Of a DNA stretch of 64,000 nucleotides, positions 18,805 to 28,854 are shown piece after piece. Made by a program: the position numbers and the translations under genes. Positions within the stretch are counted from its first letter, which is position 1; each line of letters begins with the position of its first letter. This DNA comes from Blastocatellia bacterium (lineage in GTDB: Bacteria; Acidobacteriota; Blastocatellia; Pyrinomonadales; Pyrinomonadaceae): the NCBI GenBank assembly GCA_013697915.1, contig JACCVY010000006.1, positions 1-64,000 on the forward strand, in the 5' to 3' direction. Below the pieces are notes generated by a model. It was not told the DNA's origin. It searched no databases and saw only the letters and a program-made list of their open reading frames with translations.

Positions 18805-19422
18805 ACTCTCGACCACGGCCTCTTCCTTCTTCTTCAACCGATTTCGCGTGCTGTAAACGGCGATCAGCGCCAGCGCCACTACTAATCCAATCCAGGGATA
18901 GTATTGCGCCAGAATCTGTTTTGCTTGCGAGCCGTAACGAACGGCGAAGAATCCTTCAAGTATGAAGCGAAAAGCGCGACCGGCAACGATGGCCAGCGTA
19001 AAGCGAAGCACGCTAAAACGAAACACACCGGCAGTTATTACAAACAACTTAAAAGGAAATGGCGGCGGCAGCAGCGACGCGATCAGCACCGCCAACACGT
19101 CATAACGATCGATCAGTTCCTTTACTCTTTTTTGTTTCGCTTCAGAAAATTTCTTGAGCGCCCGCCCGCCCGCGCGGCGCGAGATGTAATAAAGAATGAC
19201 GCAGCCGATCGCCGAACCGGCCGTGGCCAGAAAGGCGTAGAGCGGCATCAAGCGCGGATGCGCCGCCGAGAGCAACAGCATCAAGGCATCGGCACTGCTC
19301 GGCAGGGGAACGAATGCTGAATCGAGCAGCGCTACAGCAAACAGTCCGAATGGGCCAAGGGCAATAAAATAATCGGAAAGACGGACCAGCCCCTGGCTAA
19401 TGTTGTGAATCAAATGTTTCAA
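18793..19422 (-). CDS. VTT/DedA-family membrane protein
   Basis: Multi-TM; FVPLPSSADALMLLLSAAHP ... LPPPFPFKLFVITAGVF. Confidence 0.85.
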   Translation of the reverse strand: MKHLIHNISQGLVRLSDYFIALGPFGLFAVALLDSAFVPLPSSADALMLLLSAAHPRLMPLYAFLATAGSAIGCVILYYISRRAGGRALKKFSEAKQKRVKELIDRYDVLAVLIASLLPPPFPFKLFVITAGVFRFSVLRFTLAIVAGRAFRFILEGFFAVRYGSQAKQILAQYYPWIGLVVALALIAVYSTRNRLKKKEEAVVESLEV

Positions 19423-19452
19423 ATAATATGCCCTCTTCGCTTGTGACTTGTT

Positions 19453-20130
19453 CTACTCCGGCATTGCCTTGTCGGTAGGTCCGTCTGGCTGGACGTCTGC
19501 GGGTTGGGCGTCTGCCCGCTGCGGCTGGCGGCGGTTGACTAAAGCAAAAATTAAGACGAACACAATCGCGGCTGCTCCGCAAAGAGTGGCGATTACCAAA
19601 CCGTTGTCTCTCATAAACCCCAGCACGCGGCGTCCGTAGAATACCGCCAGTATACCCTCGACGTAATACCGAAACGCGCGGGCCACCATCACCGTGACTA
19701 AAAACTTCCAACGCGGATACTCGAGCGTGCCGGCTGTAGCCACAAAAATCTTGAAAGGCATTGGTGGCGGCAGCAGGGCGGGGATTGCTATTGCCAGGAA
19801 GCCGTACCTGGCATAGGCGCGCTCAACCTTTTCGATGTTTTCACGTTTGAATCGGCGGCGCAGTAAAGCCTGACCGCCGCGCCGCATGATCGTGTAAAGC
19901 AACAGGCAGCCGAGAACGGAGCCAATTGCCGCAAACAGTGGGAAGTAGAAGACTGCGCTCGGTTGCTTGAAGCACCTCCCCACCACGAGATAATCATTGA
20001 TTTCGGGAAGCGACAACAATGACGAGTCGAGCGCGCCAATCAAAATCATGGCCGGGGCCGCGTAATAAATCGGCAAGGCGATGACATAGCGCTCAAGCCA
20101 GCGCCCAATCGGTCTTAACCAATCAAACAT
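19453..20130 (-). CDS. VTT/DedA-family membrane protein (tandem paralogue)
   Basis: Same LLPPPMPFKIFVATAGTLEYPRWKF signature as 18793-19422. Confidence 0.85.
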   Translation of the reverse strand: MFDWLRPIGRWLERYVIALPIYYAAPAMILIGALDSSLLSLPEINDYLVVGRCFKQPSAVFYFPLFAAIGSVLGCLLLYTIMRRGGQALLRRRFKRENIEKVERAYARYGFLAIAIPALLPPPMPFKIFVATAGTLEYPRWKFLVTVMVARAFRYYVEGILAVFYGRRVLGFMRDNGLVIATLCGAAAIVFVLIFALVNRRQPQRADAQPADVQPDGPTDKAMPE

Positions 20131-20140
20131 AGTTAGAAAA

Positions 20141-20170
20141 AGTGATGAGTAATGAGTGATGAGTCATGAT
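20141..20170. repeat. Heptamer array AGTGATG AGTAATG AGTGATG AGTCATG
   Basis: Four 7-bp units; inverted relative to 20288-20325. Confidence 0.8.
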
Positions 20171-20287
20171 CATAACAAAGCGCTTACCCTCACCCGCATT
20201 CCTACGTCAACGCAGACTTCGAACAGGAAGTCATAATAACGAGCAAGCGGTTCCAAGTGTAAACAAAGAGCCGGGCCTTAACCCTTC

Positions 20288-20325
20288 GCTCATCACTCAT
20301 CACTCATCACTCATCACTCATCAGT
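20288..20325. repeat. Heptamer array (CATCACT)x4, inverted partner of 20141-20170
   Basis: catcactcatcactcatcactcatcactcatcag. Confidence 0.85.
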
Positions 20326-20331
20326 GATTTT

Positions 20332-21207
20332 TTATTTGGCTGGAGAAAAGATAGCCGGTGTGTCGTAAGTAACGCCGACGGTCACGCCGCTGTTGTGTGT
20401 GAGGCTGGTGAGTCCCTTTATGGCCGCGAAATCAAAGCGCAGGCCGGAGGCGTGCACCTGCATTCCCAGGCGGGCTTCCGATTGCGATTCCGTGCCCTTT
20501 GGTCCACCGCCGGGACGGGTGTTAGCCCGACCGTTAACCTCGCCCGCAATACTGAATTGTTTGTTCACGCGAAAGATTCCAGCGGCGCCGTAGGTCATCA
20601 CATCGTTTTGAGAAAACAATTGGGTGGGCGCTGTCAGGATTGCAATTCCCAGGTTGCCGAAAGTATTCAGGCGGCCATGGCGGCCAAACTTTTTGCCTAT
20701 CAGAACGGAACCGTAAGCGTTCGTCTGATTCAAGCCAATGCCGCGGCCTTGATTGGAATTGGGCAGTCCCACGCCAAAGCGGAAGCCCAGCGACGGTCCG
20801 GTTTTGGTTTCACTGCGCAGCTTGAACTTTGCCCAGAGAATGAAGTCGCCAGTATCGTTTGTCGAATTTGCCCCAGGCGCTAATGACAAGGGAATGGCGG
20901 AAACGCCTCGAGAATTGATGCTCAGAACATTTTGGGCCACGCCTTCAATTTGGAATTCAACATTGGGCGCCATCCCAATGTTGATACCGATAATACCCAC
21001 GCGCGTCAGGTCGCCAGTCAATCCCGAAACTGGAAATTTTGCCCCCTGAAGAAAATCAATTCCTGCCTCGATGCGCATCGTGCCCGGCGGAATGATGTCA
21101 ACGTCTTCAGTCAACAATGGGCGCTGTTGTGCGGATGCGGTTAATCCGCCGGCGAACAAAAAAACCATCGCCAACATGCCGGGCAAATATTTGTTAGTTG
21201 AAAGCAT
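20332..21207 (-). CDS. Secreted/outer-membrane beta-barrel-like protein
   Basis: Signal peptide; alternating beta-strand-like pattern, RIEAGIDFLQGAKFPVSGLTGDLTRVG. Confidence 0.6.
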   Translation of the reverse strand: MLSTNKYLPGMLAMVFLFAGGLTASAQQRPLLTEDVDIIPPGTMRIEAGIDFLQGAKFPVSGLTGDLTRVGIIGINIGMAPNVEFQIEGVAQNVLSINSRGVSAIPLSLAPGANSTNDTGDFILWAKFKLRSETKTGPSLGFRFGVGLPNSNQGRGIGLNQTNAYGSVLIGKKFGRHGRLNTFGNLGIAILTAPTQLFSQNDVMTYGAAGIFRVNKQFSIAGEVNGRANTRPGGGPKGTESQSEARLGMQVHASGLRFDFAAIKGLTSLTHNSGVTVGVTYDTPAIFSPAK

Positions 21208-21277
21208 TACTTTCTTCAGATTGTTTCCTGGCGGCGATTGTAATGGCCGCTTCTGGTCGCGTCAATGTTCCTCCCCG

Positions 21278-21869
21278 TCATGGGTTCTTCAGAATCTGAA
21301 ATGAGTCGAAATACTTTGCCGCATTCCTGGTCATGGCTTCGCCCTCGTTAGCTTTTGGGTAAACAACTTGCTGCACATACACTCGATTTTCGGTGTCGTA
21401 GACTTAACGAGAAAGATGTATTCAGTCTCACCAGACTTGGATCCAACCTTCATCTCGAGGCCGGGATTGCCGCTGAGACTTATGGTGCGCTGGCTAATCA
21501 GGTGCCTTTAACGGCGGTCACCATTCCGTCACGAGCACGATCGACGGAAAAAGTTGTTCCCGGCACGTGATCAAAATAGCCCACCAGGTAAATCGCGTTG
21601 GGTGCCTGAGCAGTCGCCATGTATTGAAGAAATTTTTGGCCGTCAGCGGTAGCAGCTTCCTGGGTACTCACCTTCGGTTGTGCCGGAAGTGAAACGGTGT
21701 AGCGGCCTTCAGCCGAATTATAGTCAACCCAGCCGGCGTCTTGAACAGCACGGGCCAGCGAGATGATGAACAACAAAAGCAGAACCGGGAGCGCGGCTTT
21801 TCTCATTAATGTTTTGCCTCGAGAAAGAGTTTTGATTTTAGTTGCCGGTACGTGCCCGGTCTTACACAA
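21278..21869 (-). pseudogene. Secreted hypothetical protein interrupted by two -1 frameshifts
   Basis: ORF 21498-21869 ends ...VTAVKGT*; the other frames continue LISQRTISLSGNPGLEMKVGSKSGETEYIFLVK then VYDTENRVYVQQVVYPKANEGEAMTRNAAKYFDSFQILKNP*. Confidence 0.75.
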
Positions 21870-21965
21870 GCAGCAAACTCAATTCTAAGAGCCCTCACGA
21901 AAAAGCGTCAATCAATATTCGCTATGCTATATTCACGCCAATCTTTAGAGCGAGGTTCCCCCAAC

Positions 21966-24398
21966 ATGTCCTTCAGCATAACTGTTCGCGCAATTATCGG
22001 TTGTCTGTTCATTTCCCTGGCAGCGGGCGCGACGTTCACACTTGCAGAAAGAACCGCAACCGCCCAGACCGCGCCAACGCTCATTCCCGGTCTTATCGAT
22101 CAGGTAATTATCCGGCGTGACGAGCGGGGCATTCCCTACATCCAGGCGAAAAACGATCACGACCTTTACCTGGCGCAGGGCTTTGTGACAGCGGGCGATC
22201 GTCTTTGGCAGATGGATTTGCTGCGTCGATCCGAGCGCGGAGAGTTGGCGGAAATTTTGAGTGCCGGACCCAACAACGTCGTTCTCGACCAGGACAAGCA
22301 ACATCGAACGCTCGGGTTTACTCAAGTTGCTGAGGCCGAATTTGCGGAAGCATCGCCGCAATCACGCGCGCTGCTGCAAGCGTACGCGGACGGCGTTAAC
22401 GCCTACATTGCGTCGCTGGATGCGCGAACGCTGCCGCCGGAATTCCAAATTCTGCAATATAAGCCGAGGACGTGGACGCCCGTTGACTCGCTGCTCGTCA
22501 TCAAGATCTTTGCCGAAGCGCTGTCATCCACCTGGCGTCTTGACCTGATGCGTGAGGCATTGGCTTCCCTGACGGCAGAAAAACGCGCCATGCTGCTGCC
22601 TGAATTTTCGCCGCTGGATGTGCTGGTGGTTGGCAAGGACAGTCGCAAGGTTGCTACCTCGTCAGACTCTGCGACTCCAAAAAACTTTTCCACCACCCAA
22701 GCTGAACTGCTCGCACTCGCGAAGGATCAGGAGCTTGAATCTCAATCACTCGCGCGCGTTGGCGTTTATGCGGAAGGACTCGCCGCCAGCAACAATTGGG
22801 TCGTAAACGGCAAACACACCGTGACTGGGAAACCGCTGCTCGCAAACGATCCCCATCTGGCGCCGTCGGCGCCAGCGATCTGGTACATGGTCCATCTCAG
22901 CGCTCCCGGCGTGCGCGTCGCCGGTGTCACCACACCCGGACTCCCCGGAGTCATCATTGGCCACAACGATCAAATCGCCTGGGGTTTTACCAATGTCGGT
23001 CCGGATGTGCAGGATCTGTATAGCGAGCAATTCGATCCCGCAAACCCGCGACGCTACAAAACGCCATCGGGTTGGAGTGACGGGACAATCCGTCATGAAG
23101 AGATTAAGGTGCGCAAGGGGTTTACCGAATCGACTACCGACATCGTTCCGCTTGACGTGACCGTAACTCGACATGGGCCAGTCGTTTTCGAAAAAAACGG
23201 TAAGCGTTACGCATTGAAGTGGACTGCGCTTGATCCAAAACTGAACAACCCCGATTCGACTTATTCATTAAACCGCGCGCGCAATTGGAAAGAATTCAAT
23301 GCGGCCCTGCGTTCATTCACCGCGCCGACGCAAAACATCGTGTATGCAGACGTCGCCGGACACATCGGCTATCACGCAGCGGGCGTTGTGCCTATCAGAA
23401 AGTCTGGCGATGGCAGTGTTCCTTATGACGGTTCTACCGACGAAGGCGAGTGGACCAGTTTCATTCCGAGCGACAAACTGCCAATGGTCTACGATCCGCC
23501 ATCGGGCATTATCGTTACCGCGAACCAAAGAATCGTGGGCACGGATTACCCTTACTTCCTGACGCATTCGTGGGCTCAACCTTATCGCGCGCGCAGAATT
23601 TTCGACTTGTTGAGTCAAACGCCGAAGCTGACTGCCAATGATTTTCGGCGTATTCAGGGCGATATTTATTCAATCGGAAACGTCCTATTTGCTCAGCAAA
23701 TCACGAAAATCATGAGCGGCCAGGTAAAACCTGAAGAACCGCGCCTTGCCGCAACGCTTGCTGCTTTTGAAAAGTGGGATGGGCGGATGGCGGCCGATTC
23801 ACACCTGGCTCCCATCCTCGCTCAAATGCGAATTGCCTTTCGCTCAAGAGTGTTGAATGCAGCCCTCGGCGAAGACCTGTTTAAGATTTATGCCTGGTCC
23901 AATTTTGAAACCACCATCGATCGTCTAATAACGGAACAACCAAAAGAGTGGCTGCCAAAGGAATTCACAAGCTATGCCGATTTGTTGCGGGCTTGTTTTG
24001 AAGACGCGGTAAAAGCGCTAACCAAGAGTCTTGGCACAGACGAATCGAAGTGGACCTGGGGCGAGATGGCTAAAGTGCGCTTCTCGCATCCGCTGGCAAA
24101 TGCTCCGTTGGTAGGTTTGCAATTTACGATTGCTTCTATTCCGCAAAACGGCGCCGGTGGTTTGGCGGCAACTCCCAATGTCGGTGCTGCCGTGTCAATG
24201 CGCTTGATTGCAGACCCCAGCGATTGGGACAAGACTCAGCACGGCATCACACTCGGCGAATCAGGACTGCCTGCGACCTCTCACTGGAGCGATCAACTTG
24301 CCGATTGGCGCGCAGTCACACCTCGCGAGTTCCCCTTCACCGAAGCAGCCATCGCGAAAGCAACTAAGGCGACGACGGTCCTGGAACCTAAAAAGTAA
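21966..24398 (+). CDS. Penicillin acylase family protein (Ntn hydrolase)
   Basis: VIIRRDERGIPYIQAKNDHDLYLAQGFVTAGDRLWQMDLLRR ... SNNWVVNGKHTVTGKPLLANDPHL (catalytic Ser). Confidence 0.95.
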   Translation: MSFSITVRAIIGCLFISLAAGATFTLAERTATAQTAPTLIPGLIDQVIIRRDERGIPYIQAKNDHDLYLAQGFVTAGDRLWQMDLLRRSERGELAEILSAGPNNVVLDQDKQHRTLGFTQVAEAEFAEASPQSRALLQAYADGVNAYIASLDARTLPPEFQILQYKPRTWTPVDSLLVIKIFAEALSSTWRLDLMREALASLTAEKRAMLLPEFSPLDVLVVGKDSRKVATSSDSATPKNFSTTQAELLALAKDQELESQSLARVGVYAEGLAASNNWVVNGKHTVTGKPLLANDPHLAPSAPAIWYMVHLSAPGVRVAGVTTPGLPGVIIGHNDQIAWGFTNVGPDVQDLYSEQFDPANPRRYKTPSGWSDGTIRHEEIKVRKGFTESTTDIVPLDVTVTRHGPVVFEKNGKRYALKWTALDPKLNNPDSTYSLNRARNWKEFNAALRSFTAPTQNIVYADVAGHIGYHAAGVVPIRKSGDGSVPYDGSTDEGEWTSFIPSDKLPMVYDPPSGIIVTANQRIVGTDYPYFLTHSWAQPYRARRIFDLLSQTPKLTANDFRRIQGDIYSIGNVLFAQQITKIMSGQVKPEEPRLAATLAAFEKWDGRMAADSHLAPILAQMRIAFRSRVLNAALGEDLFKIYAWSNFETTIDRLITEQPKEWLPKEFTSYADLLRACFEDAVKALTKSLGTDESKWTWGEMAKVRFSHPLANAPLVGLQFTIASIPQNGAGGLAATPNVGAAVSMRLIADPSDWDKTQHGITLGESGLPATSHWSDQLADWRAVTPREFPFTEAAIAKATKATTVLEPKK

Positions 24399-24402
24399 AA
24401 AC

Positions 24403-25005
24403 GTGACGCAGACGAACAGCGAAACGTGGCGTGTTTTTTGTGCAATTGAACTGCCCTCACTGGTGCTTGAGAAAATCTCCGAACACATCAACCGCTTGCG
24501 CGAGGCAGCGCCTGACTCACCCGCAAGTTGGAGCCGTCCCGAGAATGTTCACCTCACGCTCAAATTCATTGGCGAGATCGCGCCGAACCGAGTAGGCGAT
24601 CTGTCAGAAGCCGCAGCCGCTGCAGTCGCGGGTTTTTCGCCGTTTGAGATCCTGATTAAGGACACGGGATCGTTTCCCAAAAACGGCACGCCGCGAGTTT
24701 TTTGGATCGGCGTCGACGATTACTCAGGAAGGTTGAAGCAATTGCAAGGAAGACTTGAAGAGGAATGTCTGCAGCTTGGTTTTGCAAAAGAGGCGCGGGC
24801 TTTTAATCCGCACCTTACAATCGCACGCGGACGCAAACCACAGGGCGCACGCGCACTGGCGGCGGCTCACAAAGAAATGGGCTTTGCTTCGGCGGAGGTC
24901 AGCGTGAGGGAGTTGACGGTGATTCGCAGCGAGTTGAGCAGCGCGGGTTCAAACTATACCGTGATCTCGCGTCACGCGCTGGCTGATAACCACAGACCCA
25001 CATAG
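24403..25005 (+). CDS. thpR: RNA 2',3'-cyclic phosphodiesterase (2H phosphoesterase)
   Basis: GTG start; RVFCAIELPSLV ... ENVHLTLKFIGEI ... FNPHLTIAR (two HxT motifs). Confidence 0.92.
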   Translation: MTQTNSETWRVFCAIELPSLVLEKISEHINRLREAAPDSPASWSRPENVHLTLKFIGEIAPNRVGDLSEAAAAAVAGFSPFEILIKDTGSFPKNGTPRVFWIGVDDYSGRLKQLQGRLEEECLQLGFAKEARAFNPHLTIARGRKPQGARALAAAHKEMGFASAEVSVRELTVIRSELSSAGSNYTVISRHALADNHRPT

Positions 25006-25024
25006 AAAAACTAGGACAGGGAAT

Positions 25025-25110
25025 CTCAGGGTTGGGAAGGGTGGTTTACCCCCGTTCGTTGAAATGCCGCTCAAGCAGAGCGGGGGCAAGCCGCCCTTCC
25101 CAACCCTGAG
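25025..25110. repeat. Dispersed ~86-bp palindrome, family B copy 1
   Basis: ctcagggttgggaagggtggtttacccccg / cgggggcaagccgcccttcccaaccctgag. Confidence 0.9.
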
Positions 25111-25190
25111 CCTTTCGTTCTTGAGCCATCCTCCGTTTCTCTGTGCCGTTTGAATGTCGAGAACACTTGATCTGAGTTTCCTTAGACAAT

Positions 25191-26216
25191 TTATTGCAGC
25201 TCGCGGGGCCTTGGCGGGGGCTGAGGTGCGGGCGGATCCTCACCGCTTTTCGTGCCCATTTGCCCCAGCACTTCTTTTATCACCCCGACGCTCGAGAGCA
25301 TCGCTGAAGTTTCCACCGGCATAAAGATCACTTTCGAATTGTTGGTGCGCGTCATATCGCGCAAACTTTCAATGTAGCGAGTGGTAATCAAATATTGCGC
25401 GGGATTGCCGTGTTCATGCATGGCCTCGGCGACGAGCGCGATTGCCTGTGCTTCACCCTGCGCGTTTCGCTGTCGCGCTTCGGCCGCGCCCTCGGCGGAG
25501 AGAATAGCCGATTGCTTTTCGCCTTCCGCGCGGGTGACCGCCGCTTGCTTCTCACCTTCGGCACGAGTGATCGCGGCCTGGCGATCGCCTTCTGCTTGCA
25601 GCACGAGCGCGCGCCGGTTGCGTTCCGCCGTCATCTGCTTTTCCATCGTGATGCGCACGTCTTCCGGAGGATTAATGTTCTTTACGTCAACGCGCGTTAC
25701 TTTCACGCCCCACTTGTCCGTCGCTTCGTCGAGAATGATTCGCAGCTTCGCATTAATTTGATCGCGTTGCGACAAAGTGTGATCGAGGTCCATGTCGCCC
25801 ATCACCGCGCGCATGCCGGTGATTGTTAACTGAACGATGCCGCCGACCAGGTCGTTCATCTCATAAACGGCTTTCACTGCATCGGTGATTTGCCAATACA
25901 CAACCGAATCAACATGAATGGTTACGTTGTCGCGAGTGATAACCGGCTGCGGTGGCAGATCGATGTACTGTTCGCGCAGATCGATGGAAGTCATGCCCGG
26001 TCGCGAGTTGGTCCAATAGACTGCGCGGGGGCGGTCCATGAACGGTATCAAAATATTCAGACCGCTGCTGGCAACTTTATCAAAACGGCCGAGCCGCTCG
26101 ACCAGCATGACGGTGGCCTGCGGCACGATGCGGATCGTCTTGATCGCGATCACCAGTAGTACGATGGCGATGAAACCAAAAAACAGGAAGGCGACGGCAG
26201 TGGAAAGGGGATCCAT
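25191..26216 (-). CDS. SPFH/Band 7 (stomatin/QmcA-like) membrane protein
   Basis: RIVPQATVMLVERLGRFDKVASSGLNILIPFMDRPR ... DVRITMEKQMTAERNRRALVLQAEGDRQAAITRAEGEKQAA. Confidence 0.93.
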   Translation of the reverse strand: MDPLSTAVAFLFFGFIAIVLLVIAIKTIRIVPQATVMLVERLGRFDKVASSGLNILIPFMDRPRAVYWTNSRPGMTSIDLREQYIDLPPQPVITRDNVTIHVDSVVYWQITDAVKAVYEMNDLVGGIVQLTITGMRAVMGDMDLDHTLSQRDQINAKLRIILDEATDKWGVKVTRVDVKNINPPEDVRITMEKQMTAERNRRALVLQAEGDRQAAITRAEGEKQAAVTRAEGEKQSAILSAEGAAEARQRNAQGEAQAIALVAEAMHEHGNPAQYLITTRYIESLRDMTRTNNSKVIFMPVETSAMLSSVGVIKEVLGQMGTKSGEDPPAPQPPPRPRELQ

Positions 26217-26402
26217 AAACAGAACTCCTGAATGAAAGGGTTAGTTCGGGTCAAACGAGCTGTGGTGAAACTATATCGGATCGGTTGCGTGTCCGACAAA
26301 CTTCAGGACTTATGTCCGATAAACTTCAGTTTGTCAGGATTCCATACCCCAGACACCACTACAAACTCAGATCAAGCTGATCGGGCTCACCTTTCCAAAA
26401 CC

Positions 26403-26626
26403 CGCGTAGCGGGCGAAAGCATAGAGCCTGGAGTGGAGCGAAGCGGAACCCCATGTTCCCGTCAGATAAGGAGACCGAGCGCGCGAAGCGTGCGATAGCG
26501 CAAAGGCGACAATTAATTCATGTGTCGCTGTCGCCCACTTCGCGGGCTCTTGCATCACATGTCAATGATCCTGGGGTTCCGCTTCGCTCCACCCCAGGCT
26601 TTATGCTGACGCCGCGCTTCGCGGGC
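26403..26626. repeat. Long inverted repeat (~50-bp arms, ~115-bp spacer)
   Basis: gcgtagcgggcgaaagcatagagcctggagtggagcgaagcggaacccc pairs with ggggttccgcttcgctccaccccaggctttatgctgacgccgcgcttcgc. Confidence 0.85.
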
Positions 26627-26652
26627 TCAAGACAAACTGTTTATTGCCTTAA

Positions 26653-28050
26653 TCAAGGTTTCCTAAAGTTTGTCGACAATGGCGGCTTCCAGCCGCCCAA
26701 GGCCTCTTCCACAATTGCCGCGGCGGCCAGCACAGTCTGCTCTGCAAGAGGCCGGCCCACGATCTGAACGCCAATTGGCAATCCTTTCACCGAACGACCA
26801 GCCGGAATCGCCGCGGCCGGCAAATCAAAAACATTAAACGTTTGCGAATAACTGAACGCGCGAAAGGTACTGAACGTCTGCTCGCCAACCGTCAGCTTGT
26901 GCGTGCCGTGCGCATATGCCGGCGTCGCGCCTACAGGTGCAATAAGCAACGGCGTGTCTTTCATCCACTCGATCAACTCCGCACGCAGCCGGTCGCGTTC
27001 CCTCCACCAAATCATGTATTCGTGCCGCGGCGGCGGTTGTTCGTTGACCGCCTTTGCCAATCGCCGGCGCACAAAGTCTCCGCCCTGATCTTCGTGATCT
27101 TTGTAAATATTACGAAGTTGGACCACCGACGCGCATGAAAACAACTTAAGCCAAAGATCATGCCCGCGTTCTATCCCGGGCGGCCGAACTTCGCCAACCA
27201 ACAAACCAGCTTCCGACAACGCGCGCGCGGCGGTCTCAACTGCCAAACGAGTTTCGTTGGTAACCGGCGTGACACTATCGTCGGTGTACCAAGCTACTCG
27301 CTGCCCCGCTAGTTGATTAGTTTCAATCTTCCGCGTTGAGTTTCCGGACAACACACTGAAAAGTAAATCTAGATCTTCCACGCGCCGGGCCATGGGACCA
27401 ATCGACGACCCCAGTGCGTATGGACCAGTGTTCGGCGGAAACTGCCCGCCGCCCGGAACCTGGCCCACGGTTGGCTTCAAACCCACGATGCCGCAAAAGT
27501 GCGCGGGAATCCGAATTGAGCCGGCGAGATCGCTGCCCAATCCGCATGGCGACATGCAACTAGCAATCGCCGCGGCCTCGCCCCCGCTCGATCCGCCCGG
27601 CGTAAATGAAGCATCGTGCGGATGATTCGTCCGGCCGAAGACGCGATTTTCGGCTGTGTACTCCATTGCCAACTCTGCCGCGTTTGTCTTTCCGAGAACA
27701 ATGGCGCCGGCTTCTTTAAGTCTTCGCACCGCCGGCGCATCGCCCGCAGGAACAAAATCCGCGCGCATTAACGAGCCGCTGGTAGTTCTCAGTCCAGCCG
27801 TTTCGATTGTGTCTTTTATGGTTACCGGCAAGCCGTGCAAAGGCCCGAGCGCATCGCCACGCGTGACGGCGGTTTCCGCCTCACTGGCTCGCTCCATAAG
27901 ATCAGGCGCGAGCGTGACGATCGCATTAAGTTTGGGATTGAGTTGCGCGATTACGCCCACGTGAGCCTTCATTACTTCAACTGGCGACACGGAACGACCT
28001 GAAATGAGCCGAACCAGCGCGCTGGCAGAGTATGAAGTAAGTTCCGACAT
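26653..28050 (-). CDS. Amidase (amidase signature family)
   Basis: LHGLPVTIKDTIETAGLRTTSGS ... TPGGSSGGEAAAIASCMSPCGLGSDLAGSIRIPAHFCGIVGLKPT. Confidence 0.95.
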   Translation of the reverse strand: MSELTSYSASALVRLISGRSVSPVEVMKAHVGVIAQLNPKLNAIVTLAPDLMERASEAETAVTRGDALGPLHGLPVTIKDTIETAGLRTTSGSLMRADFVPAGDAPAVRRLKEAGAIVLGKTNAAELAMEYTAENRVFGRTNHPHDASFTPGGSSGGEAAAIASCMSPCGLGSDLAGSIRIPAHFCGIVGLKPTVGQVPGGGQFPPNTGPYALGSSIGPMARRVEDLDLLFSVLSGNSTRKIETNQLAGQRVAWYTDDSVTPVTNETRLAVETAARALSEAGLLVGEVRPPGIERGHDLWLKLFSCASVVQLRNIYKDHEDQGGDFVRRRLAKAVNEQPPPRHEYMIWWRERDRLRAELIEWMKDTPLLIAPVGATPAYAHGTHKLTVGEQTFSTFRAFSYSQTFNVFDLPAAAIPAGRSVKGLPIGVQIVGRPLAEQTVLAAAAIVEEALGGWKPPLSTNFRKP

Positions 28051-28178
28051 GTTAGCGAGTTTGGCTTTTCCGAAAGTTGTTCATATAATTTCCCTGCTCT
28101 GAAAAAACTCGTTCACAACTTGCCTGAGTCAGGATCATCGATTTTGACTGCTGATCCAAAATCCAAAGGAGCGCGTTC

Positions 28179-28850
28179 GTGGGCGTGAAGTTGAGCAGGA
28201 CTTTTGTTCTGCGCAAACTCCATCAGTTGTCGGGTATTATGCCGCTCGGCATCTTTTTGTTGGAGCACTTTTATACCAACTCTAAAGCTCTTACCGGTCC
28301 GGCCGATTTCAATAACGCCGTCAAAGACCTGCAGTCGATTCCCTACATTCTATTTGTCGAAATCGGCGGAATCTTTATACCGCTCATCTACCACGCCGTC
28401 TACGGTCTGGTGATTACGATGGAAGCGAGGCCTAACAATCTTGCCTATCCGTACCCGCGCAACTGGTTTTATCTAATCCAGCGCATTACCGGCATGATTT
28501 TGTTTTTCTTTATCACATTTCACGTGCTCAATTTCAGATTTGGTTTGATTCCGGGGTTGAACACGATCTCGGTTGCCCATAGTCCGCAAATGGCTTTCGA
28601 TATTGTTTCGCGCGAGTTTCGCATTATTCCAATCTTTATCGTGTACATGATAGGCATCGCTGCAACCGTCTGGCATCTGGCAAATGGCATCTGGCTGTTC
28701 ATGGTCGATTGGGGCATCACTATCGGCGAGCGCGCGCAGCGATTGACCGGCTACGCTTGTATCGCGTTTGGAGTGGTACTGTTGCTGGTTGGCATTAACG
28801 CCGCGATTGCATTCATTCGTCCGGGCGGTTTGTTGGGAGGAATTCTTTAA
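28179..28850 (+). CDS. sdhC: Succinate dehydrogenase cytochrome b subunit
   Basis: Five-TM b-type cytochrome; LHQLSGIMPLGIFLLEHFYTNSKAL; directly precedes sdhA. Confidence 0.9.
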   Translation: MGVKLSRTFVLRKLHQLSGIMPLGIFLLEHFYTNSKALTGPADFNNAVKDLQSIPYILFVEIGGIFIPLIYHAVYGLVITMEARPNNLAYPYPRNWFYLIQRITGMILFFFITFHVLNFRFGLIPGLNTISVAHSPQMAFDIVSREFRIIPIFIVYMIGIAATVWHLANGIWLFMVDWGITIGERAQRLTGYACIAFGVVLLLVGINAAIAFIRPGGLLGGIL

Positions 28851-28854
28851 AGGC

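Noticed and set aside
20288-20325. CATCACT array as a CRISPR or coding repeat
   Set aside because: 7-bp tandem units without spacers, located in an intergenic region.
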